Source: UBA5359 sp002410925 [NCBI: bacterium UBP13_UBA5359] (GTDB lineage: Bacteria > UBP13 > UBA5359). Taken from it: a DNA stretch of 40,512 nt. Where the stretch lies: positions 1 through 40,512 of the forward strand of contig DHPR01000036.1 in the NCBI GenBank assembly GCA_002410925.1, written 5' to 3'. A model generated the notes under the pieces. That model was given only the letters and a program-made list of their open reading frames with translations, was not told the origin of the DNA and made no database searches. The translations under genes and the position numbers were made by a program. Shown here piece after piece: positions 27,117-34,665 of the stretch; positions within the stretch are counted from its first letter, which is position 1; each line of letters begins with the position of its first letter.

Positions 27117-27171
27117 AGACACGGGCTGCAGAGAGGCAGTTATCTGCTTTCTCATGGTCCTGTGTCTCTGC
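27117..27171 (-). promoter_or_regulatory. Two overlapping stem options in the leader before rsmH
   Basis: AGACACGGG (27117-27125) can pair with CCTGTGTCT (27159-27167) with one mismatch. GCAGAGA (27128-27134) can pair perfectly with TCTCTGC (27165-27171). The right arms share three bases, so the two helices compete. This looks like a possible attenuator-like switch, but no T tract completes a terminator. Confidence 0.3.
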
Positions 27172-27223
27172 GTACATTACTTTGGATCAGCTGTAATAAT
27201 TGCCGCCAATTTAAGAGTTTATG

Positions 27224-27424
27224 CTATCTAGCGGCAGCCTTTTTATAACGCTCTGGAAATTCCGTCTCTTCCAGGCCGCGATTGATATCAAGAAGATACC
27301 AGAACAGCCCGTTGAATCTGTCATTTTTTCCGTTGTTCACCATACAACAACGTGATTCTGGCATGCGCTTACCCTTTATTACACTTAACATATCCGGCCT
27401 CCCCCAGTTTTGCAGCATCATCAA
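27224..27424 (-). CDS. Small hypothetical protein between mraZ and rsmH
   Basis: This 66-residue frame lies between mraZ (29 bases away) and rsmH. GGGGGAG stands eight bases upstream of its ATG, as good as any ribosome binding site in the cluster. The protein is polar with two adjacent cysteines (ESRCCMVNN) and a C-terminal part that reads like real protein (NGLFWYLLDINRG, PERYKKAAAR). There is no signal peptide or membrane helix, and I recognise no family. Without it the mraZ-rsmH gap would be 362 bases, unusually long for this pair. Chance cannot be excluded. Confidence 0.5.
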   Translation of the reverse strand: MMMLQNWGRPDMLSVIKGKRMPESRCCMVNNGKNDRFNGLFWYLLDINRGLEETEFPERYKKAAAR

Positions 27425-27453
27425 GCCATCTCCCCCAAGATATGCCCTGATAA

Positions 27454-27879
27454 TCAGAAATCCAGACCTTCCAATTGCTCAGCTATGTAATCATCGCTGA
27501 TCTCGCTTTGATATCCAGACCAGCGCTCCTCACTCCATACTTCCAGGCGTTCTCCAACACCTACTATAGCTACATCTCTATCTATAGCGGCATGTTCACG
27601 CAGGTTCTGCGGAATAGCTATCCTGCCCTGCTTATCTACATTGCAATCCACAGCACGTGAGAAGATGACTCTTTTAAAGAGACGGGCCTTGGGATCCGTC
27701 AGCTTAAGCCCTCTCGCTTTCTCAACAATTATTTGCCATTCATCCTGGGGATAAATAGAAAGGCAGCCATCAAGCCCCCTGGTGAGAACAAAAGTCTCTC
27801 CTAAAAAGGAGCGAAGCTTGGAGGGTATAAAAACCCTTCCTTTATCATCAAGGCTATGATGATATTCACCCTTAAGCAA
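27454..27879 (-). CDS. mraZ: MraZ transcriptional regulator
   Basis: MraZ is a DNA-binding protein of the AbrB-like swapped-hairpin fold that controls the dcw cluster. The 141-residue protein has the duplicated fold: first copy GEYHHSLDDKGRVFIPSKLR at the start, second copy DCNVDKQGRIAIPQNLREHA near 80. The start is TTG at 27877-27879, which gives the family's normal N-terminus and is preceded by GGGGGAAGG. Three MraZ-type boxes lie just upstream, so it is probably autoregulated. It heads the minus-strand run that ends with purE. Confidence 0.96.
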   Translation of the reverse strand: MLKGEYHHSLDDKGRVFIPSKLRSFLGETFVLTRGLDGCLSIYPQDEWQIIVEKARGLKLTDPKARLFKRVIFSRAVDCNVDKQGRIAIPQNLREHAAIDRDVAIVGVGERLEVWSEERWSGYQSEISDDYIAEQLEGLDF

Positions 27880-28190
27880 TTTATTCTACCTTCCCCCACT
27901 TTACCCCACTATACTCCAATTTATTCGACATTTGCGCAAGAATTCCTGCAAAGAAACCTTTTTAATTTAAAATCTGAAAAAACAGATACCTGATCAAGCA
28001 GGGAATGTGATATGGGATAAGGCTATGGGTGGCTTCCCCGGGGTTGGCGCCCTATATGCTAACAGTCATATCATCTGAGCAGTTTCAGGCCGCCGTTGGA
28101 TGGCATAAACAGTTGGCGGCTCTGAGAGAATGTTTTGTCAAGTGTAAAGAGTTGACCCCTATATCCGAGCGCAAACTCAGATTTTTTATT
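27880..28190. other. Intergenic region between the pseudopilin gene and mraZ
   Basis: This 311-base region holds the MraZ boxes next to mraZ. Further on there is a GCCGCC/GGCGGC inverted repeat (28089-28094 with 28115-28120) and a GTCAA/TTGAC inverted pair (28137-28141 with 28153-28157). No gene and no terminator with a T tract were seen after the pseudopilin gene. Confidence 0.55.
27894..27918 (-). promoter_or_regulatory. mraZ: MraZ operator boxes upstream of mraZ
   Basis: On the minus strand TGGAG, TGGGG and TGGGG occur at 27918-27914, 27908-27904 and 27898-27894, with exactly five bases between, a 10-bp period. Direct TGGGN repeats with five-base spacers upstream of mraZ are the known MraZ binding signal. 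The outermost copy differs by one base. A TATAGT just between the first and second box could be the -10 element, so bound MraZ would block the promoter. Confidence 0.75.
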
Positions 28191-28697
28191 TTACCAGCCC
28201 TTTCGCTTTGATTCCACGCGGCCGGTATCAAGCACCAGAGCTATCCTGGCAACCTTACGCCTAACAGAAATTACTATCGAACCAGCCACGGATGGAGATC
28301 CACGGGAGTTAAAGTATACACGATCTCCGGAAAAGCTAGTCATGGAAGTTGAATTATATGGAGAGAGCTTTACGCCTGCTGGAAGAGCTATCTCTTTTAA
28401 GTCTGCGACAGCCATACCGCTCTTTTTTATCCGCCAGAATCTATCCGAATATGAAGAATCAAAAGATATCCCGTAGCAGATACCGCTACCGTCCAGCGAG
28501 CATTCTCTTGCCATGCGCAACTCGTCTATCAGCAAACGCTCAGCTGATTTTAGCGATACTTCTGCAGCGATTGAACTTATTTTGAAGCTTACAATACTTA
28601 AAATAGCAATTACTCCTATAGTAATAACTACTTCCAAAAGAGTGAAGCCGCCCTGCGGTAAATCATGTAGCATTCGGCTTATCTTGCTTCCTCTCAC
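28191..28697 (-). CDS. GspH/FimT-like pseudopilin
   Basis: The 168-residue protein has a prepilin leader (residues 1-17) cut before FTLLEVVITIGVIAIL, followed by the long N-terminal helix and a beta-rich part typical of minor pseudopilins of type II secretion or type IV pili (EARECSLDGSGICYGISF-like strand, VYFNSRGSPSVAGSIVI near 125). Its GTG start overlaps the TGA of the Sua5 gene in a GTGA junction, so it is translationally coupled to it. No other pilus assembly gene is nearby, so it must work with machinery encoded elsewhere. Confidence 0.82.
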   Translation of the reverse strand: MRGSKISRMLHDLPQGGFTLLEVVITIGVIAILSIVSFKISSIAAEVSLKSAERLLIDELRMARECSLDGSGICYGISFDSSYSDRFWRIKKSGMAVADLKEIALPAGVKLSPYNSTSMTSFSGDRVYFNSRGSPSVAGSIVISVRRKVARIALVLDTGRVESKRKGW

Positions 28698-29347
28698 TTA
28701 TGGGCCTCCAAATTAGGGATATAACCGAGCAAGTCCTCTTCCACAATAGCCCCGCAACGCAAAAGACGAGGCGGTCGGCTCGTCATATCCAGCAAGGTCG
28801 TTTCTATACCGGACCCACAGCGCCCGCCGTCAAGCACCATCTCTATTCTGCCATCAAAGAAGGATAATACGCCGGCGGCATCATGCGAGCTGGGTTCACC
28901 GGCAAAATTGGCGCTGGGTATCACCACCGGCATACCCAATGCAGCCACAAGCCGGCGCACCGATGCCAAACCGGGCACACGCATAGCTACCGTTTCGCCA
29001 CCTGCAGCTACCATATTCGGCACCATACCGGATCTCTTAAGAACAAGTGTGAGCGGTCCCGGCCAGAAGACATCAGCCAGATTTACAGCGGTTTCAGGAA
29101 TATCTATAGCCAGGCGATACATCCAGGATGCGCTGTCCAGGCCCATTATCAATGGGCGTTGTCTGGGGCGCCCTTTAACCTGGTAAAGCCTATCCAATGC
29201 CCGTAAATTAAAGGCAGCTGCGCCCAAAGCATAAACAGTCTCCGTAGGGAAAGCAACCAGACCGCCCTGCCTCAGCACTTCTGCAGCCCTTGCTATAGCA
29301 TATTCTTCAGGCCGGTCAGGATTGACCACGATAATCTCAGTAATCAA
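28694..29347 (-). CDS. L-threonylcarbamoyladenylate synthase (Sua5/TsaC/YrdC)
   Basis: The enzyme makes threonylcarbamoyl-AMP for the t6A37 modification of ANN-decoding tRNAs. The 217-residue protein has the YrdC domain with GGLVAFPTETVYALGA near 28, the KGRPRQRPLI motif near 58, FWPGPLTLVL near 95, AMRVPG near 121 and VIPSANFAGEPS near 140. The longer C-terminal Sua5 domain is absent, so it is the TsaC-length form. The TTG start at 29345-29347 has GGGAG eight bases upstream and follows the DUF1844 stop by four bases. Confidence 0.93.
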   Translation of the reverse strand: MITEIIVVNPDRPEEYAIARAAEVLRQGGLVAFPTETVYALGAAAFNLRALDRLYQVKGRPRQRPLIMGLDSASWMYRLAIDIPETAVNLADVFWPGPLTLVLKRSGMVPNMVAAGGETVAMRVPGLASVRRLVAALGMPVVIPSANFAGEPSSHDAAGVLSFFDGRIEMVLDGGRCGSGIETTLLDMTSRPPRLLRCGAIVEEDLLGYIPNLEAHK

Positions 29348-29351
29348 GAGC

Positions 29352-29666
29352 TCAGCTCCCGCTCTGCTGAATAAAGTTGGCTCTCAGATCGTTTATCGCT
29401 CCCTCAAATGCTCGGCGTTCTTCATCCGCCATAACCGGCTTAAGCTGCTCGAAGATAAAGGCTACCGTATCGATAGCAATCTTGGCCTGCGTAAGATCCT
29501 TGATCGCGTTACCGGTTTGAGGATCTACTATCAAACCCAGCTTCTGCCAGGCCATGGCATTCAACATACCGGCTGTCCAGCGCAGATAGTCAAAAATATC
29601 AGCAGGTAATCCCATCTCCTCTCCAGCCTCTTCGTTTATATGATTATTCTTTTGCTTCTCGGTCAT
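29352..29666 (-). CDS. DUF1844 family protein
   Basis: This small protein of about 104 residues has the DUF1844 layout: a DIFDYLRWTAGMLNAMAWQKLG helix region, then LGLIVDPQTG, DLTQAKIAIDTV and a C-terminal helix with ERRAFEGAINDLRANF. The function of the family is unknown. I place the start at ATG 29664-29666, because GGAGGAG lies five bases upstream; an open TTG frame nine codons earlier would bury this site. It heads a three-gene unit with Sua5 and the pseudopilin. Confidence 0.85.
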   Translation of the reverse strand: MTEKQKNNHINEEAGEEMGLPADIFDYLRWTAGMLNAMAWQKLGLIVDPQTGNAIKDLTQAKIAIDTVAFIFEQLKPVMADEERRAFEGAINDLRANFIQQSGS

Positions 29667-29781
29667 AGCCTCTCCTCCATTTGTTATAAACAATTTATTT
29701 ATAGCTCATATTTTAGCGCCTGAAGAGAATAGTAGCAAATTGCTGACTCGTTTATAAGCTTATTAAAATAACTATGCATAC

Positions 29782-29809
29782 AAAAGGGGCCGCAAATGCA
29801 GCCCCTTTT
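29782..29809 (-). terminator. Rho-independent terminator after the LRR/fibronectin protein gene
   Basis: A perfect 9-bp stem (AAAAGGGGC at 29782-29790 with GCCCCTTTT at 29801-29809) flanks a 10-base loop; the closing T run is part of the stem on either strand. It lies 36 bases after the stop codon of the gene at 29846-32545 and can act in both directions. Confidence 0.8.
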
Positions 29810-29845
29810 GAGCTTCACAATCTATTCCTAATCGCTCTTGCCGGC

Positions 29846-32545
29846 TTACGGTGCCGGTATGAGAATGAATATGCCTGAGGGAGAGGAAACGGCGGAGACA
29901 TTCAGTGCTGTCGGGTCGATATCGCCGCCGTACCAGGCTCCCGGCTCCCCGTCACCCGACTCGAAGAAACCGTCGTTATCAATATCCACAAAGGCTCCCA
30001 CATAGTAGTTGCCATCCGGTAAATCCCTGAGATCAAACTCACCGGACGCCGGTGGATCTACTATGCCGTTGACCGGTAATCCCGGATTCTGAGCATTGAA
30101 ACCTTCTACTCTAAAAGCAGCTACCCTGGTATACCCTCTTATGCCGCTCAGGTCTGTAATTGTTCCGCTGATGCTCCCCAGCCCGGTATCAACTGCAACT
30201 CCCCGGCTGCGTAATGTATTAACCGCTATCCTTGCAGGGGTATCCACTCCATTGAAATCGAGAGGATTGCCCTTGAGATACAAGCTGTCACCGCTTGCCA
30301 AACCGGGATTGGCTATCAACGGACTGATATCGGTAACGCTATTGTTTTCCAGACTCAATGTTTTGATCGCAGACAGATTTTGCAGAGCACTGATATCTAC
30401 AATCATATTATCACCGAGATCAAGCGTTCCAATGCCTGACAGGCCTTGAAGCTGGGTGATATCTGTTATGCTGTTAGAGTAAATGATCAGCCGGCTCAAC
30501 CCCGTGCAATACTGTATCCCTTCAAGATTTGTTATGCCTCTATTATACGCCTGCAACTCTCCGCTCATATTCTGAAGATCGGCAATGGTCAGTTCATGCT
30601 CCGCGGGCAATCCCTGTTTTGCCAGGATAGCCGATCTCAAAGCATTATCGGGCACCAGTTGAACCGGTGAAGGAGCTGCCTCACTGACCTGGAAAGAGAA
30701 AGGCTGGCTCGTTGTACAGAGTTGACGACTATCTACGGCACGCACATAGATACTGTGCAAGCCCTCCGATAAAGCGCTCACACTGTAATTACCCTCAAGT
30801 AGATAGCTCCCATCGCCCTGAAGGCTTACAGATAATCCTGTCCAGCTGGAATTGCTTGCAAGAGGATTATCCGCAATAGCGTACCCTGCCGCAATCTGCG
30901 CTGTGTCAAAAGCAAGTGCCCTGGCTCTTACAGTTACGGTCTGACTGCCGGCTGTCGGATTAGGAGTTACCGATTGTATTGTAACCTCCGGGTATTTTGC
31001 TTGACTGACAGCGGCAACTGTGAAGGAGCGAGTGACCGTTTCACCTATATTGCCTGCTTCATCGATAGCTCTTATCTTGAAAACATGTGTGCCATCGGCC
31101 AAATTTATATAACTTGCCGATCTGTCGGCTGCATAATTGTCCGGCAGATTGCTATCCAAACTGAAAGCAAAGCGTAGCCTGTCAGGAGGGGTAACAGCAT
31201 CTTCACCCTGCCAGGTAAAGGTAACGTTACTGTAATCAATAACCGAATTGTGAGAAGGCCCTGCCGTTATAGTAACAAGAGGCAGAGTTCCATCAGGGCA
31301 AACGCTGTTACTGCAAACGCACAGCCGGCTCTCAACTCCATTTTTGATATAGGAAACACCGTATTCATATACATTTCCATTGTTCACTGAATAATCACTG
31401 TAAGAATTTATGTTGCCTTCAACCTGTTGCAACCGTTCAAAGCCCTGCTTATCTGTTGAAGCCCTACCGGCTGAATAACTCTCTTGTTGCCCTTTAATTC
31501 GAGCCGGAGAATTACCGCTCGCTCTTAAAACCATACCGCCTTCCCTCTCTTTGATAATGCCGGCGCTGGCGGCCGTAACAACTTTACGATATATGACGTA
31601 GGCATTTGGATTTTGTGACGATAATGTCCAGCTGAGATGAACAACACCATTGCCGGGAACAGCACTGATGACTAATTCCTCTGCCGGCACAGCCTTGCCA
31701 CCGCCGCCATTACCAGATAAAGCTGCCACTCCCAGAATTGCCAATGCACCGATAATCCATCCGGATTTCTTCGATTTATTCTTTACAACGGATACATCAC
31801 CTGTCTGAATCAGAACGGCATCTCCCTGCTGAGGAGAAGAAAATGAGATCTCCCGTTCAGCTGTTATATCCTGCTTGCCGACACTTTTAATCTTCATTAT
31901 GCCGGTGATATGAGCACCATTAAAGGAGGCTACCTTTATCCCTTCCTTTAGCGAAGATTGCAGACTCAATTTGTAATTTCCACCTTGGCAAGCCTCCACC
32001 TTACCACTACTTATCAGGCCTTTGCCAAGCTCGGAAAGCGCTGCTCGAACGGCCCTATCCAAGGCATCATCGATCTGCCCGTTAATTGAAGATGAGCCAC
32101 CGGGACGCGCCTTGCACCTGCCGGCACTGAAGGAAGCAGCCTTTATATTGCCGCTTTTGACATCCAGAGCAAAAAGGGCTACTTCCAGGGTGACCGTCTT
32201 GGATGCATCCTTGCTGCAGCGCAGTATCTCTGCAAGGATCAAACTATCTGCGCCGGCTTTCCTAGCTTCAAAGAGCGCTTTTTCACTGCTGTCACGCAGC
32301 CTTATAATATTATCCGGCGCATGCACGACAGCATAATTCCGTACCAGAGCCAATGCGGTTTTCTCTGTCAGATTCGGCTGACTGCCGCTATAATCAACCG
32401 GCAGGGCTATAGCCGTCTTGCCTTCAGCGAATAAAGCTGCCGAATTGCCTGCAGCAGCGTACGACAGCAATGGGTGCATACTTGATTGCAGACATACAAA
32501 GAGAGCCAATATCATGTATACCTCTCTCAATCTTCTGAAAACCAT
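29846..32545 (-). CDS. Large exported multidomain protein: fibronectin/Ig-like modules, LRR and carboxypeptidase-like C-terminus
   Basis: The 899-residue protein has a signal peptide (about 1-31) and an N-terminal mixed domain (35-255) whose lipoprotein-like helix and strand order recalls outer-membrane curli-type assembly proteins, only weakly. A hydrophobic segment at 262-278 (GWIIGALAILGVAALSG) is followed by a GNGGGG linker. Then come a fibronectin-III-like module (about 290-410), two Ig-like modules (425-625; DGTHVFKIRAIDEAGN), SDS22-like leucine-rich repeats (about 655-765; GLSGIGTLDLGDN, NLSAIKTLSLENN) and a C-terminal regulatory-like beta domain with a calcium-type loop (DIDNDGFFESGDGEP). 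GGGAGG lies eight bases upstream of the ATG. Function unknown; a surface adhesin or sensor is inferred. Confidence 0.8.
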   Translation of the reverse strand: MVFRRLREVYMILALFVCLQSSMHPLLSYAAAGNSAALFAEGKTAIALPVDYSGSQPNLTEKTALALVRNYAVVHAPDNIIRLRDSSEKALFEARKAGADSLILAEILRCSKDASKTVTLEVALFALDVKSGNIKAASFSAGRCKARPGGSSSINGQIDDALDRAVRAALSELGKGLISSGKVEACQGGNYKLSLQSSLKEGIKVASFNGAHITGIMKIKSVGKQDITAEREISFSSPQQGDAVLIQTGDVSVVKNKSKKSGWIIGALAILGVAALSGNGGGGKAVPAEELVISAVPGNGVVHLSWTLSSQNPNAYVIYRKVVTAASAGIIKEREGGMVLRASGNSPARIKGQQESYSAGRASTDKQGFERLQQVEGNINSYSDYSVNNGNVYEYGVSYIKNGVESRLCVCSNSVCPDGTLPLVTITAGPSHNSVIDYSNVTFTWQGEDAVTPPDRLRFAFSLDSNLPDNYAADRSASYINLADGTHVFKIRAIDEAGNIGETVTRSFTVAAVSQAKYPEVTIQSVTPNPTAGSQTVTVRARALAFDTAQIAAGYAIADNPLASNSSWTGLSVSLQGDGSYLLEGNYSVSALSEGLHSIYVRAVDSRQLCTTSQPFSFQVSEAAPSPVQLVPDNALRSAILAKQGLPAEHELTIADLQNMSGELQAYNRGITNLEGIQYCTGLSRLIIYSNSITDITQLQGLSGIGTLDLGDNMIVDISALQNLSAIKTLSLENNSVTDISPLIANPGLASGDSLYLKGNPLDFNGVDTPARIAVNTLRSRGVAVDTGLGSISGTITDLSGIRGYTRVAAFRVEGFNAQNPGLPVNGIVDPPASGEFDLRDLPDGNYYVGAFVDIDNDGFFESGDGEPGAWYGGDIDPTALNVSAVSSPSGIFILIPAP

Positions 32546-32641
32546 AACCCATACCTCCCATCAGTCTTTAAAAGCATGTATAACCGCTTTTGTGGCAGAT
32601 ACGGGCGGCAAAATATATGCCAAAGTAATGCCTGAGAGACG

Positions 32642-32756
32642 GGAGGGTTGGGGTGGGTTGTTCAGTATTTAAGTGCGTTTGAAGGTTTAGGAGCCAGGAG
32701 CCAGGAGTCAGGAGGGTTGGGGGCGGTTGTTCAGTGTTTAAGTCCGTTTGAAGGTT
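32642..32756. repeat. 46-bp imperfect direct repeat with a GGAGCCA tandem between copies
   Basis: Copies at 32642-32687 and 32711-32756 agree at 42 of 46 bases. The 23 bases between contain three near-identical seven-base units (GGAGCCA, GGAGCCA, GGAGTCA). The block is non-coding, G-rich on the plus strand, and lies upstream of the large secreted protein gene on the minus strand. Confidence 0.85.
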
Positions 32757-32787
32757 GGGATTTAAGCCGGTTATTAAGCCGGACTCC

Positions 32788-32821
32788 AGCGTGTCCGGAA
32801 AGATATCTTTCCGGACACGCT
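32788..32821 (-). terminator. 34-bp perfect palindrome downstream of the corrinoid protein gene
   Basis: The two 17-base halves (AGCGTGTCCGGAAAGAT and its exact complement) meet without a spacer, centred on GATATC. As RNA it would form a very stable hairpin 24 bases after the corrinoid gene stop. No T run follows on the minus strand, so it may be a processing or transcription-blocking structure rather than a standard terminator, or a protein-binding site. Confidence 0.5.
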
Positions 32822-32844
32822 ATCCTCCATATTATCTGAGAAAA

Positions 32845-33480
32845 TTATACTCCCAGCAGTTCCTTAGCCTTGTCAACAGCAGAGGCTGCATCGGGGGAAT
32901 AACCATCGGCGCCGATCTCATCGGCATAATTCTGCGTAACAGGCGCACCGCCGATCATTACCTTGACCTTGTCGCGCAGGCCGGCAGCTTCCAGAGCTTT
33001 GATAGTATCGACCATGGAGGGCATAGTGGTCGTCAACAGAGCCGACATAGCTATCACATCTACATTTCCATCCTTGGCTGCCTCGACAAACTTATCGGCT
33101 GTTACATCGATGCCTAAATCGTTGATTTCAAACCCTGCGCCTTCCAGCATCATAGCTACCAGATTCTTGCCAATATCGTGTAAATCTCCCTTTACAGTAC
33201 CGATAGCAACTCTGCCGGTCGGCTCCATACCGCTATCGGCTAACAAGGGTTTGACGATATCCAAACCAGCATGCATGGCTCTGGCTGCAATCAACACTTC
33301 GGGTACATAGTATTCGTTGTTCTTGAATTTGGCGCCTACTACATTCATGCCGGGGATGAGCCCCTGCTGAATAATATCCCTGGGGCTGCTTCCCTCACTC
33401 AGAGCTTTCTCGACAAGTTCCTTGACCTTGGCGGCGTTACCCACCAGCAGAGCTTCGCTTATTTCGTTGAGAACAGACAA
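32845..33480 (-). CDS. Corrinoid (B12-binding) protein of a methyltransferase system
   Basis: The protein of about 211 residues has the N-terminal helical cap (DIIQQGLIPGMNVVGAKF) and a cobalamin-binding Rossmann domain with the base-off motif GDLHDIGKNLV near 98; the histidine is the cobalt ligand. Further signatures are SALLTTTMPSM and the GGAPVTQ end. This is the MtaC/MtbC/MtmC type that carries methyl groups between two methyltransferases. I favour the TTG at 33478-33480 because GGGAGGG ends six bases upstream and gives the common MSVL start; the ATG at 33484-33486 abuts that site. No methyltransferase or activating gene is nearby, so its substrate is unknown. Confidence 0.93.
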   Translation of the reverse strand: MSVLNEISEALLVGNAAKVKELVEKALSEGSSPRDIIQQGLIPGMNVVGAKFKNNEYYVPEVLIAARAMHAGLDIVKPLLADSGMEPTGRVAIGTVKGDLHDIGKNLVAMMLEGAGFEINDLGIDVTADKFVEAAKDGNVDVIAMSALLTTTMPSMVDTIKALEAAGLRDKVKVMIGGAPVTQNYADEIGADGYSPDAASAVDKAKELLGV

Positions 33481-33650
33481 CTCCATCCCTCCCTAACCGG
33501 CTATTTAGCCTTTATACCTTACTTATTAAAACATCTGCTCTATGCATCGTCAATCACTATAGCAGATAAAACCGGTACTTTGCCATGCCTTTTTTGCTCT
33601 GCAAGGTAATATCTTGCGAACAAGCAGAATTCAGACCCTCTTCCGGACTG

Positions 33651-33680
33651 TTGACATTCTCTTCCCATAAGGAATATCAT
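33651..33680 (+). promoter_or_regulatory. cysK: Predicted cysK promoter
   Basis: TTGACA at 33651-33656 and TATCAT at 33675-33680 are 18 bases apart on the plus strand. They lie about 30 bases upstream of the cysK start. A short GCAAG/CTTGC hairpin (33601-33617) lies further upstream. No T-box or S-box core was recognised. Confidence 0.5.
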
Positions 33681-33708
33681 ATCCTCAGCAATCTTTTGGA
33701 GGATGAAT

Positions 33709-34629
33709 ATGAATATTGCTTCTGATGTTACGGCGTTGATCGGAAAAACGCCGCTGTTGCATCTTAATCATATCTCCCAAGGCTGCTGCGGTACCATAGC
33801 AGCCAAAGTCGAGGCCGCTAATCCCGGCGGCAGCGTCAAGGACCGGGTAGCACTGGCTATGATAGAGGATGCCGAATGCAAAGGACTTCTCCATCCGGGA
33901 TCCCTGCTGGTAGAGCCTACCAGCGGCAACACCGGTATAGGCCTGGCCATGGTCTGCGCTGCCAGGGGTTACAGGCTCATCCTGACCATGCCGGACAGCA
34001 TGAGCATTGAGCGCCGCAAGCTGTTGCAAGCCTACGGCGCTGAGATCGTTCTGACACCCGGAGCAGAAGGCATGCGCGGTGCTCTGGATAGGGCCATGGC
34101 CATTGTCAGAAAAGAGGGAGCCTATATGCCGCAGCAGTTCGCCAATCCGGCTAATCCTGAAGCACACCGCCGTACCACCGCTGAGGAGATATGGAAAGAT
34201 ACCGATGGTAAAATCGATATCTTTATAGCCGGGGTGGGTACAGGCGGTACTATTACCGGCGCGGGCGGCAGGCTTAAAGAGATGAAGCCTTCTATCCGGG
34301 TAATTGCAGTAGAGCCGGCGGCCTCTCCCTTGCTAAGCTGCGGATATTCGGGTAAACATAAAATTCAGGGTATAGGTGCTAATTTCATTCCTCAGGTGCT
34401 CAACAGAGAGGTTATAGATGAGGTCATAACCGTGGAGGATGAGGCTGCCATGGAAACAGCCAGGCGTATGCCCCGTGAGGAGGGCTTGCTGGTGGGCATC
34501 TCCTCGGGTGCCGCAATATGGGCTGCTCTACAGCTCTGTAAGCGCCCGGGCAGCAGCAAAGATACGCTGGCCGTAGTCCTGTTGCCGGATGGAGGAGAGC
34601 GCTATCTCAGCACCGATCTCTTTACATGA
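33709..34629 (+). CDS. cysK: Cysteine synthase (O-acetylserine sulfhydrylase)
   Basis: The 306-residue PLP enzyme makes cysteine from O-acetylserine and sulfide. Hallmarks are [10 protein letters not shown] at the start, the PLP lysine K44 in GGSVKDR, the [10 protein letters not shown] loop near 70, [10 protein letters not shown] near 180 and SSGAA near 268. I choose the ATG at 33709-33711, as GGAGG ends six bases before it; the in-frame ATG at 33703 directly abuts that site. A CBS-type C-terminal domain is absent. It is a single gene flanked by convergent and divergent neighbours. Confidence 0.93.
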   Translation: MNIASDVTALIGKTPLLHLNHISQGCCGTIAAKVEAANPGGSVKDRVALAMIEDAECKGLLHPGSLLVEPTSGNTGIGLAMVCAARGYRLILTMPDSMSIERRKLLQAYGAEIVLTPGAEGMRGALDRAMAIVRKEGAYMPQQFANPANPEAHRRTTAEEIWKDTDGKIDIFIAGVGTGGTITGAGGRLKEMKPSIRVIAVEPAASPLLSCGYSGKHKIQGIGANFIPQVLNREVIDEVITVEDEAAMETARRMPREEGLLVGISSGAAIWAALQLCKRPGSSKDTLAVVLLPDGGERYLSTDLFT

Positions 34630-34665
34630 TACTCGCTTCAAACAATAGCCGATGAGGCCGGGAGG

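Larger units (their letters stand above)
32546..32844. other. Intergenic repeat region
   Basis: This 299-base region lies between the LRR protein gene and the corrinoid protein gene. It holds the 46-bp direct repeat, a TAAGCCGG pair at 32763-32770 and 32775-32782, and the perfect palindrome at 32788-32821. No coding frame is credible. Confidence 0.7.

Noticed and set aside
32642-32782. CRISPR-like repeats
   Set aside because: Only two imperfect long copies and short tandem units, no regular spacers and no cas genes.
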